Part shown: piece after piece, positions 1-5,915 of the stretch
Layout of the letters: the number at the start of each line of letters is the position of its first letter
How positions within the stretch are numbered: position 1 is the stretch's first letter
Notes under the pieces: generated by a model
Databases searched by the model: none
Told to the model about the DNA's origin: nothing
The model's input: the letters and a program-made list of their open reading frames with translations, nothing else
Translations under genes and position numbers: made by a program
Assembly (NCBI GenBank): GCA_030638765.1
Contig: DAOWDZ010000050.1
Coordinates: 1-6,188, forward strand
Length of the DNA: 6,188 bases
Source of the DNA: Desulfocapsa sp.
Lineage (GTDB): Bacteria; Desulfobacterota; Desulfobulbia; Desulfobulbales; Desulfocapsaceae
Direction of reading: 5' to 3'

Positions 1-666
1 AATGTTAATAAGTGTGATTATGATACCGGCTATGGCATCACCTTTTACAAATTTTGAAGCACCATCCATGGAGCCATGAAAGCTTGCTTCGTTGCTGATC
101 TCTTCACGACGATTTCTGGCCTGTTCTTCGTCAATAAGACCAGCATTAAGGTCAGCGTCAATGGCCATCTGTTTACCTGGCATGGCATCAAGTGTGAACC
201 TGGCAGCAACTTCAGCCACACGACCGGCACCCTTGGTGATAACCATAAAGTTAATCAAGACGAGTATGATGAAGATTACGAGTCCTACAACGTAATTACC
301 ACCAACAACAAATTGACCAAATGATTGAATAACTGATCCTGCAGCCGATCGACCTTCGTGGCCCTGTAAAAGGATCAATCTGGTTGAGGCCACGTTAAGG
401 GCGAGTCTGAAAAGTGTTGTTGCCAGAAGGACTGCCGGAAAGATTGAAAAATCAATGGCCTTTACAGTAAAGAGAGAGATAATGAGAATAAGCAGGGCAA
501 TCGTTATGTTCATTGAAAGGAAAAGATCGAGCAACAGGGGGGGCAGAGGGATGATCATGATCATCAGAATGCCGACCAGTCCAAAAGCTGCTATAATATC
601 TGCTCGCTGAAGGAATTCTTTCCAGTTCAATCTGCTTAATATGTTTCCCTGTCCGGTCAGTTCCAT
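1..666 (-). CDS. flhA: Flagellar export apparatus protein FlhA, N-terminal part (3' end beyond the window)
   Basis: FlhA is the large inner-membrane component of the flagellar type III export gate; its membrane part helps use the proton motive force and its cytosolic part docks chaperone-substrate complexes. The 222 codons present open with ATG at 666 and stay open to the left edge. The FlhA/InvA (FHIPEP) family signature is at residues about 149-172 ([20 protein letters not shown], then IDAD). Other typical segments are the first membrane helix with PLPPLLLD (about 24-48), [14 protein letters not shown] (86-99) and KGDAIAG (208-214), where the Asp corresponds to the functionally important Asp208 region of Salmonella FlhA. 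The large cytosolic domain is missing because of the window edge. The start lies 9 bp after the flhB stop and in the same frame (TAA CGT AAC CAT ATG), so that stop bounds the N-terminus. No Shine-Dalgarno sequence is visible, which suggests translational coupling to flhB. A run of seven C on the coding strand lies at codons 41-44. Confidence 0.97.
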   Translation of the reverse strand, partial: MELTGQGNILSRLNWKEFLQRADIIAAFGLVGILMIMIIPLPPLLLDLFLSMNITIALLILIISLFTVKAIDFSIFPAVLLATTLFRLALNVASTRLILLQGHEGRSAAGSVIQSFGQFVVGGNYVVGLVIFIILVLINFMVITKGAGRVAEVAARFTLDAMPGKQMAIDADLNAGLIDEEQARNRREEISNEASFHGSMDGASKFVKGDAIAGIIITLINI

Positions 667-675
667 ATGGTTACG

Positions 676-1737
676 TTAATTTTTTAATGAGTAAACATGT
701 GCAAGAATTTCAGCCACAGCCTTGAAAAGATCTTCAGGGATTGTGGCACCCAGGTCAATTTTATGCAATAATCGAGCCACCGGAGGGTTTTCAATGATTG
801 GGACGTCATTTTCCGTTGCTATTTCACGTATACGTTTGGCCACCTCATCAGCTCCTTTAGCTATAATTATGGGAGAGTCCATGGTGAGTCCGTCGTACTT
901 AATTGCAACGGCAAAATGCGTTGGATTGGTTACCACAACATCTGCATCAGGAACATCGGCCATCATTCTTTTTCTGGCCATTTCCTGTTGAATTCTGCGT
1001 ATTTGACTCTTGATGTAAGGGTCACCTTCCATTTCTTTGAATTCTTCTTTTACTTCCTGTTTGGTCATTTTCATTTTCTCTTCCATTTCGTATCGAGTGT
1101 AGAGAAAATCAATGGCGGCAATGAGGATAAGAATGCTGCAAACCTTTGCCATGATAAGTGTAGCGATTCTTGCCATATATAAGATTGCGTCAATAACGCT
1201 GGTATCAACAAGAATCAAAGCCTCTTCGAAATGATCATAAACAGTCGAGTAAGCAATGTATGCAATGAGTACTATTTTGAGGACGGATTTCACCAAATCA
1301 ACAACACTTTTCATGGAGAACATTCGCCCTAAACCCTTGACTGGGTCAATTTTAGAAAAGTCAGGTGTTAAAGGTTGCGTAGTGAAAAGCCATCCTATTT
1401 GAAAAACACTTGAGAAAAACCCTACTATCATTACGAGAATAAACAGAGGTGCTAAGAGTATGGCCATGTCTTTAACAACAGATATTGAAAGCCGTGTGAC
1501 AGTACTTGGCGTACCGTCGAAGGAGTCGATGTTTCGCCACATGTTCGCAAGAATTTCTGAAAGTGAATTCCAGAATTCTGGCATATAAAACATCCAGAAG
1601 AGGAGGACGATAGTAAAGAGCGCAGCAGTTTGAACTTCTTTGCTTTGCGGGACTTGTCCTTTTTTTCTGAAATCAGCTCTTCGTTTACTCGAGGGAGCTT
1701 CTGTTTTTTCTCCACCGGAGGAGGATTCTTCAGCCAT
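676..1737 (-). CDS. flhB: Flagellar export apparatus protein FlhB (substrate-specificity switch)
   Basis: FlhB is an inner-membrane subunit of the flagellar type III export gate; self-cleavage of its cytosolic domain switches export from rod/hook to filament substrates. At 353 aa it has the normal family length. The N-terminus carries the usual charged stretch (KTEAPSSKRRADFRKKGQVPQ, about 11-31). Membrane segments lie near 37-52, 90-115, 148-165 and 185-212. A charged linker (about 214-260) follows, then the autocleavage motif NPTH at 271-274 in the context VVVTNPTHFAVAIKYDG, with cleavage expected between Asn271 and Pro272. The C-terminal part has IIAKGADEVAKRIREIA and ENPPVARLLH, both typical. 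The start is the first ATG after an in-frame TAA at 1744-1746. No Shine-Dalgarno sequence precedes it. It is the only gene here with a long upstream gap (93 bp), which holds a sigma-54-like promoter. A natural fliR-flhB fusion, known in some clostridia, is not present. Confidence 0.98.
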   Translation of the reverse strand: MAEESSSGGEKTEAPSSKRRADFRKKGQVPQSKEVQTAALFTIVLLFWMFYMPEFWNSLSEILANMWRNIDSFDGTPSTVTRLSISVVKDMAILLAPLFILVMIVGFFSSVFQIGWLFTTQPLTPDFSKIDPVKGLGRMFSMKSVVDLVKSVLKIVLIAYIAYSTVYDHFEEALILVDTSVIDAILYMARIATLIMAKVCSILILIAAIDFLYTRYEMEEKMKMTKQEVKEEFKEMEGDPYIKSQIRRIQQEMARKRMMADVPDADVVVTNPTHFAVAIKYDGLTMDSPIIIAKGADEVAKRIREIATENDVPIIENPPVARLLHKIDLGATIPEDLFKAVAEILAHVYSLKN

Positions 1738-1782
1738 AAGTAGTTATAAGTTGTGTTATTGGAAGGAAATTACAAACAATTA

Positions 1783-1798
1783 TGCAATTAATCTGCCA
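1783..1798 (-). promoter_or_regulatory. Predicted sigma-54 (RpoN) -24/-12 promoter upstream of flhB
   Basis: On the minus strand this reads TGGCAGATTAATTGCA. Against the sigma-54 consensus TGGCACGNNNNTTGCW it matches all defined positions except the C and G at positions 6-7. It has the invariant GG (-24) and GC (-12) at exactly the required spacing. The predicted transcription start is near 1772, giving a leader of about 35 nt before the flhB ATG. It lies in the only sizeable intergenic gap of the window (1738-1830) and points at flhB-flhA. Sigma-54 control of flagellar genes is established in many proteobacteria. An enhancer-binding activator site was not identified. Function is inferred from sequence alone. 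Confidence 0.75.
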
Positions 1799-1830
1799 TG
1801 AGACAGTTTTTGGGAATATACCTGTTCTGA

Positions 1831-2610
1831 CTAGTTTAAAAGTTGAAGGAGGGTGAAAAAACGTTCTCCAAGATCGTCAAATTCTCGTCTTATGAGGATG
1901 GAAACCAGGGGAAGTGTCAAAGCAATGACTGTAAATGAAATGGCAATGTTTAGCGGAAAGGAGAGAAGAAAAACATTTAACTGAGGAAAAACCCTTGCCA
2001 TAATACCTAAAATTAATCCGGACAGGAGTAAAACAGCTAGAATTGGTGCACTGAACTGAATCCCGAGAAAAAAGACCCTTGATGAAAGCTTCATAAGGTA
2101 GGGGATAGCCTCTCCTGAAATATTGAAAACTCCGGGAGGTAAAACTTTATAGGATTCTACCGCCACTTGAAGGAAAATATGATGACCGTCAATGGTGAGG
2201 AAAATGAGGATAGCAAAAATATTTTGGAATTGAGATATGAGTGATATCTGCCGTTCATTTTGTGGATCAAATACATTGGCAGCAGCAAAACCCATTTGAT
2301 AACCAATTACAGTTCCACCATATTCAACTGCTGTGAAAATTAATCGTGCTATTAATGCTATCATAGAACCAAGTAAGACTTCTGAAATCATAAGGAGAAT
2401 AAATGTCTGTGGCTCAAATATGAGAGTAGGCATTGATGGTTCCATTACAGGAAAAAGAACAAGAGCAATCATAAAAACCAGACCTGCTTTTACCTGTGTT
2501 GGTGTTTGAGCACCGATAAGAATTGGTATGGCAGAAATAAAGCCCGCTACTCTGGAAAGGCATATAAGAAAAACCTGAAAATCCTGTATGGGGATGCCTT
2601 GCAGGTCCAA
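1831..2610 (-). CDS. fliR: Flagellar export apparatus protein FliR
   Basis: FliR is an inner-membrane export-gate subunit that, in known structures, joins FliP and FliQ in a helical FliP5-FliQ4-FliR1 core. The product is 259 aa, normal for the family, and highly hydrophobic with several membrane segments (about 12-32, 40-58, 70-95, 127-145, 180-205, 215-240). Family signatures are LSRVAGF near the N-terminus (18-24), GYQMGFAAANVFDPQ (103-117) and PQLNVFLLSFPLNI (209-222). The start is a TTG at 2610, 6 bp after the fliQ stop and in the same frame (TAA TCA GTT TTG). That stop prevents any longer N-terminus, and a later start would cut into the conserved first helix. There is no visible Shine-Dalgarno sequence, so expression probably depends on translation of fliQ. 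The stop is TAG. The exact start codon is the least certain part of the call. Confidence 0.96.
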   Translation of the reverse strand: MDLQGIPIQDFQVFLICLSRVAGFISAIPILIGAQTPTQVKAGLVFMIALVLFPVMEPSMPTLIFEPQTFILLMISEVLLGSMIALIARLIFTAVEYGGTVIGYQMGFAAANVFDPQNERQISLISQFQNIFAILIFLTIDGHHIFLQVAVESYKVLPPGVFNISGEAIPYLMKLSSRVFFLGIQFSAPILAVLLLSGLILGIMARVFPQLNVFLLSFPLNIAISFTVIALTLPLVSILIRREFDDLGERFFTLLQLLN

Positions 2611-2616
2611 AACTGA

Positions 2617-2880
2617 TTAAAATGAGGAAATAGAGGAGAGAATTGAAGTAGTAAAAGAAATCATGGTGTGGATCATCCAGGGTGTCATGATAAGAAGGGT
2701 GACAAACACCGCGACGATCTTTGGGATAAAAGTAAGTGTCTGCTCGTTTATTTGAGTTGTGGCCTGAAAAATTGAAACGATAAGACCTATGATCATTCCT
2801 GCAAGCAACATGGGACCAGCAAGCATAAGAGTTGTCTGGACGGCTCGTCTACAGATGTCTACAACAAATTCATCAGTCAT
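2617..2880 (-). CDS. fliQ: Flagellar export apparatus protein FliQ
   Basis: FliQ is a small two-helix inner-membrane subunit of the flagellar type III export gate core, packing around FliP and FliR. The 87-aa length is normal for the family (about 89). Two hydrophobic hairpin segments (about 15-38 and 51-75) flank the conserved loop SIFQATTQINEQTLTFIPKI (36-55), which is diagnostic of FliQ/SpaQ-type proteins. The ATG start lies 1 bp after the fliP TGA; a weak purine stretch (CAGGG) inside the end of fliP is the only candidate ribosome-binding site, which fits tight coupling to fliP. Confidence 0.97.
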   Translation of the reverse strand: MTDEFVVDICRRAVQTTLMLAGPMLLAGMIIGLIVSIFQATTQINEQTLTFIPKIVAVFVTLLIMTPWMIHTMISFTTSILSSISSF

Positions 2881-2881
2881 A

Positions 2882-3661
2882 TCAGCCCTGAAAACTTTTA
2901 ATAAGTGAACCTACAATCAATGCCCAGCCATCGACTAACACAAAAAGAAGGAGTTTAAACGGCATGGAAATAATTACAGGAGGTAGCATCATCATACCCA
3001 TGGACATCAGGATGGATGCAACTATCATATCGATTACAAGAAATGGAACATAGATCATAAATCCCATTTGAAAGGCACGTTTTAACTCTGAAAGCATAAA
3101 TGCAGGGATAAGAGTCATTGTAGGGATATCATTTTTGTCATATGGCTCGTTATTCATGGTTATATCAGCCAGGAGTGCAAGTTCAGACTCTTTAACCTGA
3201 GAAAACATGAATTCCCGCATCGGGTTGACGGCTTTTTCAAGGGCATCAGTCTGGTTTATCTCTTCATTGAGATACGGTTGCAAAGCTTCTTCATTAATTT
3301 GGTTAATGGTGGGAGACATGATGAAGAAGCTTAAAAAAAGTGCCAGCCCAAGGATAACCTGTGTTGGTGGCATATTCTGAGTACCCATGGCCTGACGCAC
3401 AAATCCAAGCACAATAACAATACGGGTGAAACATGTTGTCATCAGAAGGATAGCAGGTGCTATCGAGAGTACTGTCAGAAGGAAGAGAACCTGTAAACCC
3501 GTAGAAACCTGTTCAGGGTTTGTGGCATTTTCAACACCAAGGCTAATGGTTGGAATAGACACAGCTGAGCTTATGGAAGGGGACAGCATGATGACGATCA
3601 AAGAGGCCAAAGATGCTACGGACATGGGGGCGCAGACTCTGTTATAAAGGTTTTTGTTCAT
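2882..3661 (-). CDS. fliP: Flagellar export apparatus protein FliP
   Basis: FliP is the main pore-forming subunit of the export gate core in the inner membrane. With the ATG at 3661 the protein is 259 aa. It has a short basic N-terminus, then a hydrophobic stretch (about 14-28) and small residues near SSA (31-33), which read as the cleavable signal peptide typical of FliP. Both family signatures are present: PAFMLSELKRAFQMGF (186-201) and PFKLLLFVLVDGW (234-246). The cluster MGMMMLPP (221-228) matches the methionine-rich loop that closes the pore in known FliP structures. The reading frame also extends upstream to a GTG at 3709, but that start would overlap fliO by 68 bp and places 16 extra residues before the signal peptide, so I chose 3661, which overlaps fliO by only 20 bp. 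A further ATG at 3625 is possible. None of these starts has a clear Shine-Dalgarno sequence. Confidence 0.95.
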   Translation of the reverse strand: MNKNLYNRVCAPMSVASLASLIVIMLSPSISSAVSIPTISLGVENATNPEQVSTGLQVLFLLTVLSIAPAILLMTTCFTRIVIVLGFVRQAMGTQNMPPTQVILGLALFLSFFIMSPTINQINEEALQPYLNEEINQTDALEKAVNPMREFMFSQVKESELALLADITMNNEPYDKNDIPTMTLIPAFMLSELKRAFQMGFMIYVPFLVIDMIVASILMSMGMMMLPPVIISMPFKLLLFVLVDGWALIVGSLIKSFQG

Positions 3662-3980
3662 GCTGTTTCGTGGCAGAGTCAAGGGTGGTATTAAAAGAAC
3701 TTTCGTCACTGTTTTGGATTTTCGAGAGAAGCGTTATTGTATCGTTACCAAGGCCAATGAGAAACTCCTGACCTTTGACTTCAACAAGACAAACTGCTTT
3801 CTTTTGCATAATATGACGAACTTCTGTGATTTTTATCTTTGATTTATCGTTTGATTGAATAAATGAGAGTCTCTTTCTCAGTAATCCGTAAATGATTAGA
3901 ATGATACCGAGGACAACGAAAAGTCCCCATAACATTCTGAATCCGGCCGCAAGCATTGATGGATCACCACTTTCAAGCAT
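3642..3980 (-). CDS. fliO: Flagellar biosynthesis protein FliO
   Basis: FliO is a small membrane protein that assists assembly and stability of the FliP ring during export-gate formation. The 112-aa product has one membrane segment (about 16-34, MLWGLFVVLGIILIIYGLL) followed by basic residues. The cytosolic domain has the typical pattern KIKITEVRHIMQKKAVCLVE, then VKGQEFLIGLGNDTITLL (about 48-85), a weakly conserved but recognisable FliO fold. The position between fliN and fliP supports the name. The ATG at 3980 is 8 bp after the fliN stop but has no Shine-Dalgarno sequence. An in-frame ATG at 3956 (residue 9) is preceded by a near-complete anti-16S match and may be the true start; the protein would then be 104 aa with the membrane segment intact. 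The 3' end overlaps fliP by 20 bp. Confidence 0.9.
   Translation of the reverse strand: MLESGDPSMLAAGFRMLWGLFVVLGIILIIYGLLRKRLSFIQSNDKSKIKITEVRHIMQKKAVCLVEVKGQEFLIGLGNDTITLLSKIQNSDESSFNTTLDSATKQHEQKPL
3961..3973 (-). promoter_or_regulatory. Possible ribosome-binding site for an internal fliO start
   Basis: The minus strand reads AAAGTGGTGATCC, which matches the extended Shine-Dalgarno AAGGAGGTGATCC at 11 of 13 positions, including eight consecutive bases GGTGATCC. It ends 4 nt before an in-frame ATG at 3956, and its GTGG core lies about 10 nt from that ATG. The core GGAGG itself is interrupted, so strength is uncertain. It could decide the fliO start, or be a chance match inside codons 3-7. 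Confidence 0.4.
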
Positions 3981-3988
3981 TTCAGTAC

Positions 3989-4372
3989 TTAACCCAGCTG
4001 CTCTACACGATCAACTGCACTGACCACATCAGTGAGTCGTATACCGAACTTATCACCAACCATCACAGCTTCTCCTTTAGCGATGAGGCGTGAATTTACA
4101 TATAAATCGAGTGGATCACCAGCAAGTTTGTCTAATTCTACGATATATCCCTCACCCATTTTTAAGAGGTCTTTGAGAAGTATTTTACTTCTCCCTACTT
4201 CCACTGATATTTGCAGAGGAACATCATAGAGAAAGTCGAGTCCTCTTTCTTTCTGTTTAGATACTGCTTCAATTTCACTATCCGGTGGGGTATCCATCCC
4301 TTCATCGTCAAGCAATTCTTTAATCTCTTCAGGCATTGGTTTGGAGCTTTCCTGAATGGTATCATCGGACAT
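3989..4372 (-). CDS. fliN: Flagellar motor switch protein FliN
   Basis: FliN forms the base of the cytoplasmic C-ring together with FliM and takes part in rotation switching and in docking the export ATPase complex. The product is 127 aa. The N-terminal third (about 1-45) is acidic and low in conservation. The C-terminal SpoA (surface presentation of antigens) domain (about 48-126) is clear: FLYDVPLQISVEVGRS, then GYIVELDKLAGDPLDLYVN and RLIAKGEAVMVGDKFGIRLT. The ATG is 1 bp after the fliM stop and has a good Shine-Dalgarno sequence, AAGGAG at 4382-4387 with 9-nt spacing, lying inside fliM. The N-terminal stretch MPEEIKELLDDEG (13-25) resembles the EIDALL-type helix of FliM/FliY. Confidence 0.97.
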   Translation of the reverse strand: MSDDTIQESSKPMPEEIKELLDDEGMDTPPDSEIEAVSKQKERGLDFLYDVPLQISVEVGRSKILLKDLLKMGEGYIVELDKLAGDPLDLYVNSRLIAKGEAVMVGDKFGIRLTDVVSAVDRVEQLG

Positions 4373-4373
4373 A

Positions 4374-5366
4374 TTATTGTTCTCCTTGATCGTAAACGCC
4401 TGTCAGGTGGATAGCTTTCTTACCGCTTACTGTTCCTGGGATGGCGAAAAATTTATGCTGTTCTTCAACAAGTATTTTGAGTGGGGCATTAGGGTCGTAG
4501 GCAATATCTATGATATCGCCTTCTTTGAGTTTCATAACATTACGAACTGGCATTGTTATAACGCCTGATTGGGCGATAACAGTGGCTGACATTCTATTAA
4601 CCTCTTCAAGAAGAAGATCTTTCCAGCCTGATTGATGTACCGTTTTAACGGTGAGAAGGTCACGCAACTGTTCTCGAACAGGATCTAAAGTAGCCACCGG
4701 GAATACAAGGTCGAATGTTCCTGATAAATTTCCTACTTTAATCTGAAATCGTCCGGCCAGAACATCGGCTTCTGCTTCAGCAATTGAAACAAGTCTTGAG
4801 TTGGATTCAACTTTCACTATCGTTGACTCAAGTTTAATGACCTGGGTGAAAGATTTGTTAACATCAGAACAGGCCTTGTGCATCGTGGATTTGAGAACAT
4901 TAAGCTCTATTGTGGTAGGTTTTCTGTCTGGATGGAGAGGTTCCATTTCAGAAGAAGCGCCGAGCATGATTTCCACAAGAGAGAAACAGAGTTCAGTGTC
5001 AAGAACCATTAAGGCGCCATTTTTTAATGGATCCATACCGAGGACACCAATGGCTCCAGCATCCTTTTGAGAAAGCAGATACTCTTTAAATTCCATGGTG
5101 TCAATTGCAGTTCTGGTAATGGTGACATTTCTCTGGATTTGATTGGAAAGGCTTATTCCAAAATAGTTGGCAAAGTTATCGAGAATAATGTCAAGATTTG
5201 GAATACGTTGCTTATTGTCCGAAGAGCTGGATACTTGAAACAGATTGAGCGGTGTAACATTGGCCTGATCGGGGGAGCTGTCTCCTTTGAGATCTGTGGA
5301 TATTTGTCCACTTTTGAGGCCCTGTAATAACTCAGCAATCTGCTTTTTATTTAAAATCGGTTCCAA
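4374..5366 (-). CDS. fliM: Flagellar motor switch protein FliM
   Basis: FliM is the C-ring protein that binds phosphorylated CheY and passes the switching signal to FliG. The 330-aa length is normal. Regions in order: an N-terminal CheY-binding-type helix ILNKKQIAELLQGLKSG (4-20), a variable linker (about 21-52), a CheC-like middle domain (about 55-235, with GAIGVLGMDPLKNGALMVLD at 104-123), and a C-terminal SpoA domain (about 248-325, with TMPVRNVMKLKEGDIIDI at 271-288). The start is TTG at 5366. It is supported by AAGGA at 5373-5377 with 6-nt spacing and by an in-frame TAA at 5376-5378 that blocks any longer form. It lies 15 bp after fliL. The FFGGxG-like motif of the middle domain, which in studied FliMs contacts FliG, reads IMLGASSE here (133-140). 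Confidence 0.97.
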   Translation of the reverse strand: MEPILNKKQIAELLQGLKSGQISTDLKGDSSPDQANVTPLNLFQVSSSSDNKQRIPNLDIILDNFANYFGISLSNQIQRNVTITRTAIDTMEFKEYLLSQKDAGAIGVLGMDPLKNGALMVLDTELCFSLVEIMLGASSEMEPLHPDRKPTTIELNVLKSTMHKACSDVNKSFTQVIKLESTIVKVESNSRLVSIAEAEADVLAGRFQIKVGNLSGTFDLVFPVATLDPVREQLRDLLTVKTVHQSGWKDLLLEEVNRMSATVIAQSGVITMPVRNVMKLKEGDIIDIAYDPNAPLKILVEEQHKFFAIPGTVSGKKAIHLTGVYDQGEQ

Positions 5367-5372
5367 TGTAAT

Positions 5373-5377
5373 TCCTT
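5373..5377 (-). promoter_or_regulatory. Ribosome-binding site deciding the TTG start of fliM
   Basis: AAGGA on the minus strand lies 6 nt before TTG at 5366. No ATG or GTG exists between the in-frame TAA at 5376-5378 and this TTG, so the site and the stop together fix the unusual start codon. Confidence 0.8.
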
Positions 5378-5381
5378 AGGG

Positions 5382-5897
5382 TTATTGGACAACAAAATCA
5401 GTGAAATAGACGGCCTTTACTTTACCGGTTTGTAGAAAAGAATTTATTTTACTGATCAGTTCTGCTTTCAGTTGTTTTTTGCCCTGAAGATCCTGCAGTT
5501 CTTCAAAGGTTTTATTACCGACAAGGAGGAGGATTGCATCTCTGATCTGAGGCATACGTTTGGTTGTTTCATCCTCAGCCTCTATTCTGTTGAGTTCAAT
5601 GGTGAGAGATGCCTTAACGTAGTGGCTGTCATCTTCACTGATTATATTAACGATAAACTCATTAATTGCTATCATGGGGCCGATCTCTGAGCTTTGTGTT
5701 ATCTCAGGAATAGGGACGCTAAGACCTGGGTCTAGTTCTTCTTCAGGGATGGGCTCAGGTTTTAAGAAAAACCACCATACAGCTCCACCAATTATAGCGA
5801 GTAGAAGAACAGCTGCCACAATAATGATGATCAATTTCTTTTTACCACCACCTTCTGCTTCTTCATCTTCAGGTTTTTCTGTATCTTTTTTTGCCAT
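5382..5897 (-). CDS. fliL: Flagellar basal body-associated protein FliL
   Basis: FliL is a single-pass inner-membrane protein whose periplasmic domain surrounds and supports the MotAB stator. The 171-aa product has a short charged cytoplasmic tail (1-21, rich in Lys, Glu and Asp), one membrane helix (about 22-45, ending VWWFFL), a Pro/Glu-rich linker (46-65) and the stomatin-like periplasmic domain. In that domain, FIVNIISEDDSHYVKASLTI (81-100), the conserved RDAILLLVGNKTFEEL (119-134) and the C-terminal VYFTDFVVQ are typical of FliL. The ATG has a clear Shine-Dalgarno sequence (AAGGA at 5905-5909, 7-nt spacing) and lies 18 bp after the motB stop. Codons 2-5 include a run of seven A. Confidence 0.96.
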   Translation of the reverse strand: MAKKDTEKPEDEEAEGGGKKKLIIIIVAAVLLLAIIGGAVWWFFLKPEPIPEEELDPGLSVPIPEITQSSEIGPMIAINEFIVNIISEDDSHYVKASLTIELNRIEAEDETTKRMPQIRDAILLLVGNKTFEELQDLQGKKQLKAELISKINSFLQTGKVKAVYFTDFVVQ

Positions 5898-5915
5898 AAT
5901 TTTATCCTTATTATT

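Noticed and set aside
76..324. Plus-strand open frames across flhA (76-324 and 92-295)
   Set aside because: They lie opposite the conserved FlhA family signature, have no recognisable domain or ribosome-binding site, and are antisense shadows.
550..565. 16-bp perfect palindrome GATGATCATGATCATC
   Set aside because: It lies inside the first membrane helix of flhA and is explained by Met/Ile codons (ATG ATC ATG ATC ATC). No second copy or promoter context supports a binding site.
1131..1174. Partial sigma-54-like match (TGGCA then TTGCA) on the minus strand inside flhB
   Set aside because: The GG-to-GC spacing is one base too short for a -24/-12 promoter, and it lies in conserved coding sequence.
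1800..1825. Short inverted repeat (ACAG/CTGT) after fliR as a possible terminator
   Set aside because: The stem is only 4 bp with no following T run on the minus strand, too weak for an intrinsic terminator.
3654..4568. Several plus-strand open frames opposite fliO, fliN and fliM
   Set aside because: Compositions and translations look like antisense readings of conserved coding sequence; no independent start signals or domains.
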